Assembly (NCBI RefSeq): GCF_949820605.1 | Contig: NZ_CATKVU010000006.1 | Location: forward strand, 1,782,501 to 1,846,500 | Direction: 5' to 3' | Length of the DNA: 64,000 nucleotides | DNA from: Segatella copri | GTDB taxonomy: Bacteria; Bacteroidota; Bacteroidia; Bacteroidales; Bacteroidaceae | In this document: positions 18,201 through 25,489 of the stretch, piece after piece | Numbering within the stretch: position 1 is the first letter of the stretch | Layout of the letters: each line of letters starts with the position of its first letter | The notes under the pieces: model-generated | Database searches by the model: none | What the model was told of the DNA's origin: nothing | The model's input: only the letters and a program-made list of their open reading frames with translations | Position numbers and translations under genes: made by a program

Positions 18201-18477
18201 TAATGATTATATTCGACTTATCGGCCACATTGATAACCTGAGTTTTCATACCCACACTCGACACCTTGATACGTGTCTTACCCTTAGGCAAAGTAATACT
18301 GAAGTTACCATCCATGTCGGAAACGCCTCCAGTACCAGTGCCTTCCACGATAACGCTTGCGCCAATCAGAGGCTCATTGTTCATGCTACCATCAAGGATG
18401 GTACCAGTCAATTTACTCTGGGCGAAAAGCTGGCAGCTCATAACGAGCGCCAAGAAAGCAAAAACTATTCTTTTCAT
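15277..18477 (-). CDS. SusC/RagA-family TonB-dependent oligosaccharide transporter
   Basis: 1066-aa outer-membrane receptor. Signal peptide 1-19 (MKRIVFAFLALVMSCQLFA/Q), carboxypeptidase-regulatory-like domain about 22-95, TonB-box region VVVVGYGTMKKSDLSGA, plug domain (GVQINQSDGAPGGGMSIVVRGANSF ... EILKDASATAIYGSRGANGVV) and a C-terminal beta-barrel ending TFGINATF. There is no N-terminal STN signalling domain, so it should not act through an anti-sigma factor. The start was moved to ATG 18475-18477; the 13 codons upstream (MIMTTITINNNYN) lie before the signal peptide and are probably leader. First gene of the susC-susD-SGBP-GH26 unit. Confidence 0.95.
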   Translation of the reverse strand: MKRIVFAFLALVMSCQLFAQSKLTGTILDGSMNNEPLIGASVIVEGTGTGGVSDMDGNFSITLPKGKTRIKVSSVGMKTQVINVADKSNIIITMQEDSKVMDEVVVVGYGTMKKSDLSGALSSLKGEDLMKGGALDLAHGMQGKVAGVQINQSDGAPGGGMSIVVRGANSFSTSSQPLYIVDGIPFETGSTPSNGATQNEQGSNPLSMINPHDIENIEILKDASATAIYGSRGANGVVIITTKRGKAGKPKVEFSGNWGFSHISKKIDMLDPVTYARYQNEQVTNDQYYLGSRTTNMPYPGTWGYQYYNDNHINYNTGKYTGKPEDYAHPGWYYDEYGNATQIDVADWQDEIFQTAFQHDYNLSVSGGDDKGYYSFSGNYAKQDGTIKNSGYERYALRANIARHIYSWLEIGTNQSFTNSTTNFANTLSYNTGVVRSALLFPPTYGPNTDTTQMDDLNWLAANPTAYVNSAKDELHSINYFSSSFVEIKLFPFLKFRQNLGLSYNDSHRGSYYDRHTQEGKAPTNGKASRATNIWKSLTAESLLTFDYTLAKVHKFNAVAGFTVENASWDNTSILASNFPDDLTKDNDLSRALDKATLSSDKGNQRLASFLGRINYTLMDKYLFTASVRTDGSSKFTDKNKWATFLSGAFAWRASEEKFIKDLNIFSNLKFRLSYGETGNQGIGSYRTLPQLGVANYPFSGSIQSGSAMVSWRGPVDADIKWETTAQYNLGVDFGWFNNRLTFTADYYYKKTRDLLQEVKIPPSTGFSNKLTNSGNVTNKGLELTLGITPIDSHDWHWNINANLAFNKNEIGGLNGDQYANTLWYGADNVFIQRNGCPIGVIFGYVEDGFYNNEAAVRADPQYTFASDATVKSKIGEIRYLDLNHDGKITEADRTIIGDTNPDYTWGLTNNLTWKDLSLSFMLQGSHGNDIFNGNLQDVKLGNIGNIPVDAYNSRWQADSYENAKWPKASSGYERNFLVSNRYVEDGSYIKLKNISLTYNWNHPFKSVGLERLQFSFTATNVFTITDYSWYDPDVNAFGSDSSRRGVDIYSYPSARTFTFGINATF

Positions 18478-18588
18478 ATTATAATTGTTGTTAATTGTAA
18501 TCGTTGTCATTATCATATTGTTTATTCATCAAAATCATACAGAAGTTTTATCATTTAGCCGATTGTCTTTATTTATCATTTTCGGTTG

Positions 18589-18652
18589 CAAAGTTAATAC
18601 TAATATTCAATACTATATGATATTATTTTGCCGATTACTAACATTTATTTGC
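18589..18652 (-). promoter_or_regulatory. Promoter and shared operator of the susC unit
   Basis: The -7 box TAACTTTG lies at 18596-18589. At 18614-18631 stands TATATGATATTATTTTGC (plus-strand form), 17 bp from the -7 box, nearly identical to 19863-19880. A second TTTATTTGC ends at 18652, 21 bp after the first TTTTGC. Confidence 0.65.
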
Positions 18653-18660
18653 TTTTAATA

Positions 18661-18700
18661 AAAAAAAGGTGATAAATCCACCTTAAATGAACTTATCACC
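18661..18700 (-). terminator. Terminator of the two-module secreted protein gene
   Basis: Stem GGTGATAA (18668-18675) / TTATCACC (18693-18700), followed on the minus strand by a seven-T run. A second small hairpin, ATTGCG / CGCAAT, lies at about 18734-18752. With the susC promoter these fill the 303-bp gap 18478-18780. Confidence 0.8.
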
Positions 18701-18780
18701 CTATATATATATGTATATTTATTAATTGTTTATCATTGCGCTTTAAACGCAATGCATTTTTTGTTTTCTTTTCACGCAGA

Positions 18781-19764
18781 TTACTGAACGTACTTCTTAC
18801 CGTTCTTGATAACAACACCCTTGAATGACTTGCCTACCTGCTGACCCGCGAGGTTGAAGACCTTTGAAGACTTAACTACAGGAACAGCAATAGCCTGAGA
18901 GATACCTGTTGCAACATAATCCTTCACACAAACGTAAGCGCTTTCCAATACATACTGAGCATCAGCAGGACCCTGAATATAAATCTGCTTTACTGAATTC
19001 TTTGCTGCAGCATCAAGAGGTACCTCTACAGATGTAGCACCCTCAGCGAATTCTGCCTCACCGTTAGAAGCTTCATTATACTCAACAACAACCTTACCAT
19101 TGGTAGCGGTAGGTGTAGCAAAATTGATAACTACCTTATCGAAATCACTATAATCAGCCTTTTCAAGCCACCAACCCTTACCAGACCAGTCATCACCAAT
19201 TGTCACTGTCTTTGTGGCTGCATCATAGGTAGAGTTACCCCAACCTGTTGGTAAATCACCAAGATTCAAATCTGACTTCTGAGGCTTGTTGGCAGCCAGC
19301 ATAGCCTTGTACTCCTCTTCTGTACCCACATACGCACCAGTTACAACAAGTTTACCTGTAGTCTTACTCTGAAGGTAATACTGTGCAAACTGATCGCTAT
19401 AATCTTCATTCAACTTAACACCCAAAACCAAAGTTCCTGCAACAGCGTCAATTTGAACAGGCTGATTATAATTTGTAGTATATTGAGTACACAATACAAA
19501 ATCACATGTAGTCTCGCTGAATGTTACCCAAAGATAATCATAGTCAGAGAAGTCTGTACACTTCTTTGGTTCTGTCTTACCATCGCCTGTAGTGAAATTT
19601 ACTCCAGCACCCTTCCATGCTTCAGTAAAGGTAAGAGTATTACCCTCTACAGTACATCCATCACCCCAAGAGCCAAAGGCTGTTGAAATCTGCTCAGAAG
19701 CGTTAGCGCAGAGCGCCATTGCCAAGCCACATACTAAAGTAAAAAACTTTTTCATAAGCTTCAT
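18781..19764 (-). CDS. Secreted protein with two tandem carbohydrate-binding-like modules
   Basis: 327 aa with a signal peptide (cleavage near CANA/SEQ, residue 22 or 23). The body is an internal duplication: module 1 (about 25-155) has LTFTEAWKGAGVNF then FSDYDYLWVTF; module 2 (about 165-290) has VTIGDDWSGKGWWLEK then YSDFDKVVINF. Each looks like a beta-sandwich of about 120 residues, as in carbohydrate-binding modules. The last 40 residues carry a YNLNGQ-type tail (VFNLAGQQVGKSFKGVV). No enzyme motif is seen. The promoter shares the mannan-locus operator, so a role in mannan binding is likely but unproven. Start could also be the second ATG, three codons later. Confidence 0.8.
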   Translation of the reverse strand: MKLMKKFFTLVCGLAMALCANASEQISTAFGSWGDGCTVEGNTLTFTEAWKGAGVNFTTGDGKTEPKKCTDFSDYDYLWVTFSETTCDFVLCTQYTTNYNQPVQIDAVAGTLVLGVKLNEDYSDQFAQYYLQSKTTGKLVVTGAYVGTEEEYKAMLAANKPQKSDLNLGDLPTGWGNSTYDAATKTVTIGDDWSGKGWWLEKADYSDFDKVVINFATPTATNGKVVVEYNEASNGEAEFAEGATSVEVPLDAAAKNSVKQIYIQGPADAQYVLESAYVCVKDYVATGISQAIAVPVVKSSKVFNLAGQQVGKSFKGVVIKNGKKYVQ

Positions 19765-19837
19765 TTTTAATAGGTTTAAAATTTATAATATTATTGTTTA
19801 TACTATTGCATGAATTGATCTCTCATATTCACAGTCG

Positions 19838-19902
19838 CAAAGTTACAACAAAACGCCGAGAATACATGATATTATCTTGCTCATTATCAATACTATTCTT
19901 TC
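19838..19902 (-). promoter_or_regulatory. Promoter and shared operator of the two-module secreted protein
   Basis: The -7 box TAACTTTG lies at 19845-19838. TACATGATATTATCTTGC stands at 19863-19880, again 17 bp from the -7 box, and a weaker repeat (TATTCTTTC) ends at 19902. Confidence 0.6.
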
Positions 19903-20090
19903 TACATGCCATTTTTTTTAGAATTTGATGCAATTTATCTAAACTAAACTTTCGCATGTGATTTAAGTACGGGCTGAAGGCCGTTTCTGTGTTGGCCTCA
20001 TGTTTGCCTTCAACTCTGCCTTCTTCCATACTTCCGGGAAAAGTTGCTGAAAAAGTTTTATGGTTGCATGCAAGCACATGAAGAAGAATA

Positions 20091-20376
20091 CTCAAGTGGT
20101 TCAGTCAGCTAACTCAAGTGGTTCAATCAAGCAACTCAAGTAGTTCAGTTAGCGAGTTCAGACGTCTCTGTTAGCTGATGCAGACGTCTCGATAAGCTTA
20201 CAGATACGTCTCCGTTAGCCTACGCAGCCATATTCGTAACCCGATGCTGCCATATTCGTAACCCAATGCTGCCATATCCGTAACCCGACGCTGCCATATT
20301 CGTAACCCTACGCAGCCATATTCGTAACCCTACGCAGCCGTATTTATAACCCGATGCAGCCGTATTCGTGAATAAG
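20091..20376. repeat. Mosaic tandem array of thirteen 22-bp modules
   Basis: Thirteen consecutive modules of exactly 22 bp. 20091-20156: three CTCAAGTGGTTCAGT-type units. 20157-20222: three AGACGTCTC...TTAGC-type units. 20223-20376: seven GCAGCCATATTCGTAACCC-type units. Neighbouring modules grade into each other while the period stays fixed. It shares the AGACGTCTC core with the array at 2007-2427. Not coding. Confidence 0.85.
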
Positions 20377-20395
20377 TTTTATGTAATCATCTATC

Positions 20396-20510
20396 ATCCA
20401 TCACGATTTGTGCTCCTAAGTTTCTTAACATACTAATATACAGACGTTTAAATAGCGTGATGGATACTTCAAAAACGGAAATATCCATCACGCTATCCAT
20501 CACGATTTGG
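20396..20510. repeat. Direct and inverted repeats around ATCCATCACGATTTG
   Basis: ATCCATCACGATTTG occurs at about 20396-20410 and 20496-20510. The second copy adjoins a 13-bp inverted repeat, AGCGTGATGGATA (20454-20466) / TATCCATCACGCT (20483-20495). Looks like a small mobile or palindromic repeat unit; nothing else is seen between 20377 and 20620. Confidence 0.6.
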
Positions 20511-20620
20511 GGTTATCCCTCACAATATTCTCACTACACATTACCAGATACTGCATATCATTGTTGAAACACTTGCGATAGTTCAAATGAGGCTCACTTG
20601 AATCTGGACAGGATGTATCC

Positions 20621-20708
20621 GAAATTACATCGCGACGTATCTGGCGCTGCGTCGTGACGCGTCTGTTATCACGTCGGGACGTACCAGATGCTACGTCGGG
20701 ACGCAATT
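20621..20708. repeat. Third 22-bp array, four ACGTC-NN-GACGT modules
   Basis: Four consecutive 22-bp modules (20621, 20643, 20665, 20687), each with a dyad core such as GCGTCGTGACGC or ACGTCGGGACGT. The period equals that of the array at 20091-20376. Confidence 0.75.
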
Positions 20709-20977
20709 TCGGGAACAGCATTGGAGATTATACGGGAAAAACAGCATCAAAAACAATAGGCATTGAACCGAAAAAACGCCTTTTTGCTCAATGCCTCCTG
20801 CCTTTTGCCTCAAAAACACCGCTAAAAATCACCAAAAACACCTAAGTATCGCTATTTTTATGGCAATATATGGCAGATTATGGCAATTAAAAAGCTATTG
20901 CAATATCGGTATCAACTAACAATCAGGCTGTTACCAGCTTATATGGCAATATGGCAATTCTTTTACGAAAAAAAATC
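20709..20977. other. Non-coding spacer with TATGGCAAT repeats
   Basis: Gene-free stretch before the AAA ATPase stop codon. It holds several scattered copies of ATGGCAAT or ATGGCAGAT (about 20860-20890 and 20941-20958). No promoter or gene is recognised. Confidence 0.4.
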
Positions 20978-22345
20978 CTACAGAAGTCTTTCACCACAAG
21001 AAAACAAGTTAGAAATAGCATAAAGAGGATTGACTAATATCTTCTTCCCTTTTGGGCTGACAAACTCCCCAAAGTTCTCCAAAGAACAGCGAATGGCATA
21101 CTTAATATGCTCTTTTTCCATAAAAACATAAAGACTCGCCATCGAACCTCGTAAACCAGACTTCACTTCCATCGGAACAATGTCAATGCCACGAGACAAG
21201 ACATAATCGACCTCCGAAACGGTTCCACGAGTCAAGTTTTGCCAATAGTATAAGTCATGGCGCTCATTAGGCGACATATACTTTAGTAATTCCAATCCTG
21301 CCACCATCTCCGTCAAACTACCCTTATCAACTAAGTCTGCAGCATTGTCAACCAATAGTTCTTTCACTATAGAATTAGTAGAGTCTCCTATTCCTAACAG
21401 ATTGAGGAGAAAGCCATGATCTATCAGATTATACTTCACAAACTTCGGATTAATCTCTGCACCAAGCGGAATGCCATTTGCCGCAGTATGCCATACAGGT
21501 ATAATGATACCAGCATCTCTAAGCATCTCCAAAGCATTCTTGACTTGCGCAGTCGTATATCCCCCTTCCACTTGGCTAAACACGAATTTACTCCCCACTT
21601 GATGAGCCACACTAAACAATGTTTGACGCAGCAAAACAGGATTGACCTTGGCTTTATATTTCACGAAATCATCTATATAAGTTTGCTTCAACTCACTAAG
21701 CACAGAGTCTACTTCCAAATAACTATTCGTATCAACGTACTTAGCCACAGCAGCAGGCATACCACCTATAAGCAAGAATGAACGAAACCTCTCCACTAAT
21801 CGCTCATAGAAGACATTCATCAATGGCTTTTGAGAGGTTGCATTCCGTTTCATACTTACCAATCCATCATCACCTAAAGCATAAAGGAATTCATCAAAAG
21901 ACATCGGATATACAAACATCGAACGGATACGCCCTACTCCATAAGCACCTAAATCCTTCAATGCAAATTCCAATAGCGATCCAGCCGCCACTACATGAAG
22001 TTCAGGATAATCTTCCTTGAAAAACCACAAGCTATGGATGGCATTAGGGCATGCCTGTATCTCATCTAAGAACAACAAGGTTTTGCCAGGAATAACGGGA
22101 ACTTTGAAATATGCCGACAATTGCTCCGAAATAAACTTCACGTTTAAATCGCCATCAAAGAATTCCTTGACAGTCTTATCACGCTCAAAGTTCACTTCCA
22201 AGAAATAAGGAAAGGACTCTCCCAAGTGTCTAATGGCACTTGACTTACCTACCTGCCTTGCTCCTCTCACAAGCAATGGTTTATGCTCTACAGAACTTTT
22301 CCACGCTTCAAACTCTTTATCTATTTGTCTTTTCAGATACTTCAT
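20978..22345 (-). CDS. AAA_14 / DUF4143 family ATPase
   Basis: 455-aa cytoplasmic protein of a family common and patchily distributed in Bacteroidetes. N-terminal P-loop ATPase with Walker A GARQVGKS (about 29-36), Walker B LLFLDEIQ (about 89-96) and a sensor VAAGSLLEFAL. The C-terminal DUF4143 domain has a PD-(D/E)xK-like core: SEVDYVLSRGIDIVPMEVKSG. The function is not established. It stands alone between repeat-rich spacers, and the tandem 66-bp repeats directly upstream carry promoter-like boxes, suggesting an independently acquired unit. Confidence 0.85.
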   Translation of the reverse strand: MKYLKRQIDKEFEAWKSSVEHKPLLVRGARQVGKSSAIRHLGESFPYFLEVNFERDKTVKEFFDGDLNVKFISEQLSAYFKVPVIPGKTLLFLDEIQACPNAIHSLWFFKEDYPELHVVAAGSLLEFALKDLGAYGVGRIRSMFVYPMSFDEFLYALGDDGLVSMKRNATSQKPLMNVFYERLVERFRSFLLIGGMPAAVAKYVDTNSYLEVDSVLSELKQTYIDDFVKYKAKVNPVLLRQTLFSVAHQVGSKFVFSQVEGGYTTAQVKNALEMLRDAGIIIPVWHTAANGIPLGAEINPKFVKYNLIDHGFLLNLLGIGDSTNSIVKELLVDNAADLVDKGSLTEMVAGLELLKYMSPNERHDLYYWQNLTRGTVSEVDYVLSRGIDIVPMEVKSGLRGSMASLYVFMEKEHIKYAIRCSLENFGEFVSPKGKKILVNPLYAISNLFSCGERLL

Positions 22346-22368
22346 ATCTCTATATTATTGATTTTCAA

Positions 22369-22511
22369 TGCAAAGATAATGCAAACGAGTGCAATGAAAG
22401 CTTGCTTTCTGATTGCCGAGTGCAGCTTATCTTATGCAAAGATAATGCAAACGAGCGCAATGAAAGCTTGCTTTCTGATTGCCGAGTGCAGCTTATTTTA
22501 TGCAAAGATAG
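22369..22511. repeat. Two tandem 66-bp repeats plus a partial third, with promoter boxes
   Basis: Units 22369-22434 and 22435-22500 differ at only two positions; a third starts at 22501. Each begins TGCAAAGATA, whose complement holds the -7 box TATCTTTG pointing at the AAA ATPase, and contains the dyad GAAAGCTTGCTTTC. So up to three promoter-like boxes are stacked at 22378, 22444 and 22510. Confidence 0.85.
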
Positions 22512-22551
22512 CACTTTTATCTGAATAAAAGCCAATCAATTAAGCTTTTTT

Positions 22552-22640
22552 ATAAAAAAGTCAGAGGTTATTTGAAGCTAAATTACAAAAAAGTCAGAGG
22601 TTTTTTGATGTTAAATTATAAAAAAGTCAGAGGTTTTTGT
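22552..22640. repeat. Three copies of a 33-bp repeat
   Basis: AAAAAAGTCAGAGGTT recurs with exact 33-bp spacing (TCAGAGG at 22561, 22594, 22627), with a TTAAATTA linker. No open frame. Fills the gap between the 66-bp repeats and the GH5 terminator. Confidence 0.75.
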
Positions 22641-22711
22641 CTTATACGTGAAAAAGTTGTCACCTTTAGCTGTAGCAGTTCCCCAAAGTGGACACGAAAA
22701 AGCCAGAAAAA

Positions 22712-22744
22712 AGAGGGTGCACCATGAACTGATGGTACACCCTC
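22712..22744 (-). terminator. Terminator of the GH5 mannanase gene
   Basis: GAGGGTGCACCAT (22713-22725) pairs with ATGGTACACCCTC (22732-22744) with one mismatch, followed by TTTTTT on the minus strand. Confidence 0.8.
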
Positions 22745-22771
22745 CTAAAACAACTAACAATTTCACTAAAC

Positions 22772-24058
22772 TTATAACTTACCAATCTTCTTCATTCTGT
22801 CTACCTGCGTCTTTACTACATCCAATGTAGATTTATCGGTAGAGAAAACGGAGTTCAGACCTTGCGCTTCCTGAGCAGGATCACCGGTGTAGTCATCACC
22901 TACCTGCCACTGCTCATGCTTAGGATTGGCAAAGCCGCCCCATCCCCAGAAGTTGCAACCGGCAAAGTAACCGCCAGATGCAGCATTGTCGCCAACAAGA
23001 CTGAACACATACTTATAATATCCATCACGTGCTTCTGTTGTAGAAGAAGTTGAAAAAGAGAAACCATCACGAGGATAGCCGAACTCCTCCATCACCAATG
23101 GCTTCCTGATACGTCCGCATACCTCAAGATGTTCATCAATATACTCCTTTGTGTTCTTGCAGGAGATTCCCAAATCTTCCTGCAAATGGTCTTTTCTCGC
23201 CCAATTCCAGTTGTATGGCCAAAGATGAATGTTGCAATAATCCACATTCTTGTCGGCACAGATCCGTTCCCAACAGTTCAGTTCACCTTCACATCCCCAT
23301 TTACCTTCGCTACCGATAGAAATCAGATGATTCTTATCGAGCGAACGAATCAGCTTGCTCGCTTCACCCAGCCATTTTTCGAAAGCAGGCAACTGCTCTT
23401 TGCTGAAAGCACGAGGCTCGTTACCTATCTGCCATGACATGATGGCCGGGTCGTCCTTATACTTCTTCTTTGTATATCTGTTGGTTCTCGTAAGTATGAA
23501 TTTCACATAATCATAGAATATCTGATGCGCCTTTTCGCAGGATGCATATTTGGCGACGAAGTTCATGAAGGCAGGATATCCATCTTCGTTAGGACGGGGA
23601 GCCTGGCCCAAACCAGCCTGCTCCAGGTAATAGCCATAACCACCACTCCATTCCCAGGAATTGTTCAGATAAAGCACGGCCAGCATCTTGCGTTTGCCCA
23701 TCTCCATCAGCAGATAGTCGAGACCGGCAAGAATTGTATCGTTATAAATGCCCGGAGCTTCCTGCAGCGTCGGCTCAACCTTGGTCTTCACTCCTCGCTT
23801 TCCATCAGAGCCCACCAGGATGCGGAGATTATCAATGCCCATCTCCTTCATCTTATCGAGTTCCCTACAGAGACGCTCACGGTTGCCGCCCTGTCCTTCT
23901 GAACCGAGGATTGCTCCATACCAGAAATTGGTACCTACATAATAATAAGGTTTACCATCACGAACAAAATGTCCGTCCTTCACCTGCACAAAGTTCGACT
24001 TCGCTGAGATATTGCATGTAGCCAATGCCATCATCAAAAAAACAAATATCTTCTTCAT
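22772..24058 (-). CDS. GH5 family (GH5_7-like) endo-beta-mannanase, exported
   Basis: 428-aa glycoside hydrolase. The N-terminal export signal ends near residue 20; the LATC at 12-15 could also serve as a weak lipobox, so membrane anchoring is open. The (beta/alpha)8 domain fills the protein: YYVGTNFWYGAILG and NLRILVGSDG near the start, acid/base Glu214 in WQIGNEPRAF and nucleophile Glu325 in VMEEFGYPRDG. The pattern fits subfamily 7 mannanases. It lies outside the main locus, with its own promoter and terminator, and lacks the shared operator. A third mannanase beside the two GH26 enzymes. Confidence 0.88.
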   Translation of the reverse strand: MKKIFVFLMMALATCNISAKSNFVQVKDGHFVRDGKPYYYVGTNFWYGAILGSEGQGGNRERLCRELDKMKEMGIDNLRILVGSDGKRGVKTKVEPTLQEAPGIYNDTILAGLDYLLMEMGKRKMLAVLYLNNSWEWSGGYGYYLEQAGLGQAPRPNEDGYPAFMNFVAKYASCEKAHQIFYDYVKFILTRTNRYTKKKYKDDPAIMSWQIGNEPRAFSKEQLPAFEKWLGEASKLIRSLDKNHLISIGSEGKWGCEGELNCWERICADKNVDYCNIHLWPYNWNWARKDHLQEDLGISCKNTKEYIDEHLEVCGRIRKPLVMEEFGYPRDGFSFSTSSTTEARDGYYKYVFSLVGDNAASGGYFAGCNFWGWGGFANPKHEQWQVGDDYTGDPAQEAQGLNSVFSTDKSTLDVVKTQVDRMKKIGKL

Positions 24059-24099
24059 TTATTATTTAAGTTTACAGTTTAAAGATTCATTTTCGGTTG

Positions 24100-24107
24100 C
24101 AAATTTA
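24100..24107 (-). promoter_or_regulatory. -7 box of the GH5 mannanase promoter
   Basis: TAAATTTG on the minus strand, about 42 bp before the GH5 start. The shared mannan operator is absent at the equivalent offset. Confidence 0.5.
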
Positions 24108-24254
24108 GATAAAATTTCTGAATTATAAGCCAGTATAATAAAAAACTTCAATGATTTCCCTCGAATTGTGCGAAATTAGCCTTGTTTTTCGAGAAATCAA
24201 GACCACAACTGCAAAAAATCCTACTAACGTGCTCTGAGTCACAAAAATATTTAT

Positions 24255-24262
24255 TATCTTTG
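24255..24262 (+). promoter_or_regulatory. -7 box before the IS110-family transposase
   Basis: TATCTTTG in TATTATCTTTG (24252-24262), about 47 bp before the transposase ATG. The same 11-mer recurs after the gene at 25487-25497. Confidence 0.5.
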
Positions 24263-24308
24263 AAGCAGTGTTCGTTAACTGATTTTTTAACTTCAAAAAT
24301 GTAGGCTT

Positions 24309-25460
24309 ATGAAAGCAGTATGTGGTCTTGACGTGCACAAAGATAGTATTTTTCTTTGTATTTTGCACAGTGATGGTGAATTATTTGAGCAAGTTTTCGG
24401 TGTTTTAACATTTCAGCTGGAAGAAATGCGGAAATTGCTCCAAAAGCATCATGTTTTTGAGGTTTGTATGGAGAGTACCAGTATCTATTGGATACCAATA
24501 TGGCGTGTGCTTTCTCCTCATTTTACTCTGCGTCTGGTAAATCCTTATTTCATCAAGCAACTTCCAGGTCATAAGAGTGATATCAAGGATGCCCAGTGGA
24601 TAGCAGAATGTACATTGAAGGAATTGGTTAGGGGAAGTTTCGTTCCTCCAGAGATTATTCAACAGCTTCGCCAGTACGATCGCCGAATCTTTGACCTCAA
24701 TGCGGAGATTGTCCGTAAGGTTTCCAAGGTGGACGGCGTACTCCAACGTTGCAATATCCGCTTGAGCAATTATGTATCCAACATCGAGTGTAAGAGTTAC
24801 CGCGATGTCGTGCGCAGGCTCTCGGAAGGTGTCACAAATCCAAACGAGCTGATGAAGCTTGTTCATGGTCGCATTATCAATCGTCATGGTGCGGAGACGA
24901 TATTAGCCTCATTGACAGGCGTTGTCTCCCAGGCAGAAATAGATGTACTGCGCCAACTCCATGAGGAGATTGGCATCGCCGAGAGCCACAGAAACGAATG
25001 TCAGCAGAGAATGTTGGAGATATGCGAGAAGCATTTTCCAGAGGAACTCGAACGCTTGCAGAAAATTCCCGGAATCAAGGAACGTGCCGCAACATCATTG
25101 ATCGCAGAGATCGGAACGGATATGAGTAAGTTCGAAACGGCAAACCACCTTGCTTCCTGGAGTGGACTGAGACCAAGAAATGACGAGTCCAACAAGAAAA
25201 TCAAGTCTCGTAAAATTACCCATGGCAATGTCTACCTCCGCAACACCATCATTCAATGTGCCTGGGCTGCCAGTCGTCAGAAAGACTGTTTCTTCAGTAG
25301 ATTCTCGTATCACCAAACAATTGTGAGAAGAAAGAACAAAATGAAGGTGATTGTTGCTGTGGCGAGAAAGTTACTTGTCGCCGTATGGCATGTCTTACAT
25401 GACAAGACAGACTATGTCGACTTCAAACCAGATCGTGAAGAATCCGCCAACAACGGATGA
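24309..25460 (+). CDS. IS110-family transposase
   Basis: 383-aa recombinase. The N-terminal DEDD/RuvC-like domain shows Asp8 in CGLDVHKDSI, Glu in VCMESTSIYW and Asp residues in GHKSDIKDAQW. A central coiled-coil region covers about 120-260. The C-terminal Transposase_20 domain has LQKIPGIKERAATSLIAEIG and ASWSGLRPRNDES, with the serine-type active-site region. IS110 elements insert without terminal inverted repeats and use a bridge RNA encoded in their own non-coding end. Frame intact, so possibly active. Exact ends of the element could not be fixed. It lies just upstream of the divergent GH5 mannanase. Confidence 0.9.
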   Translation: MKAVCGLDVHKDSIFLCILHSDGELFEQVFGVLTFQLEEMRKLLQKHHVFEVCMESTSIYWIPIWRVLSPHFTLRLVNPYFIKQLPGHKSDIKDAQWIAECTLKELVRGSFVPPEIIQQLRQYDRRIFDLNAEIVRKVSKVDGVLQRCNIRLSNYVSNIECKSYRDVVRRLSEGVTNPNELMKLVHGRIINRHGAETILASLTGVVSQAEIDVLRQLHEEIGIAESHRNECQQRMLEICEKHFPEELERLQKIPGIKERAATSLIAEIGTDMSKFETANHLASWSGLRPRNDESNKKIKSRKITHGNVYLRNTIIQCAWAASRQKDCFFSRFSYHQTIVRRKNKMKVIVAVARKLLVAVWHVLHDKTDYVDFKPDREESANNG

Positions 25461-25489
25461 CCATGATATACCTTCCATGATAAAGCTAT

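Noticed and set aside
19829..20095. 88-codon minus-strand open frame
   Set aside because: It overlaps the promoter/operator of the secreted protein gene and has no recognisable domain.
20091..20376. Coding repeat protein
   Set aside because: The period of 22 bp breaks any reading frame, and stops occur in all frames.
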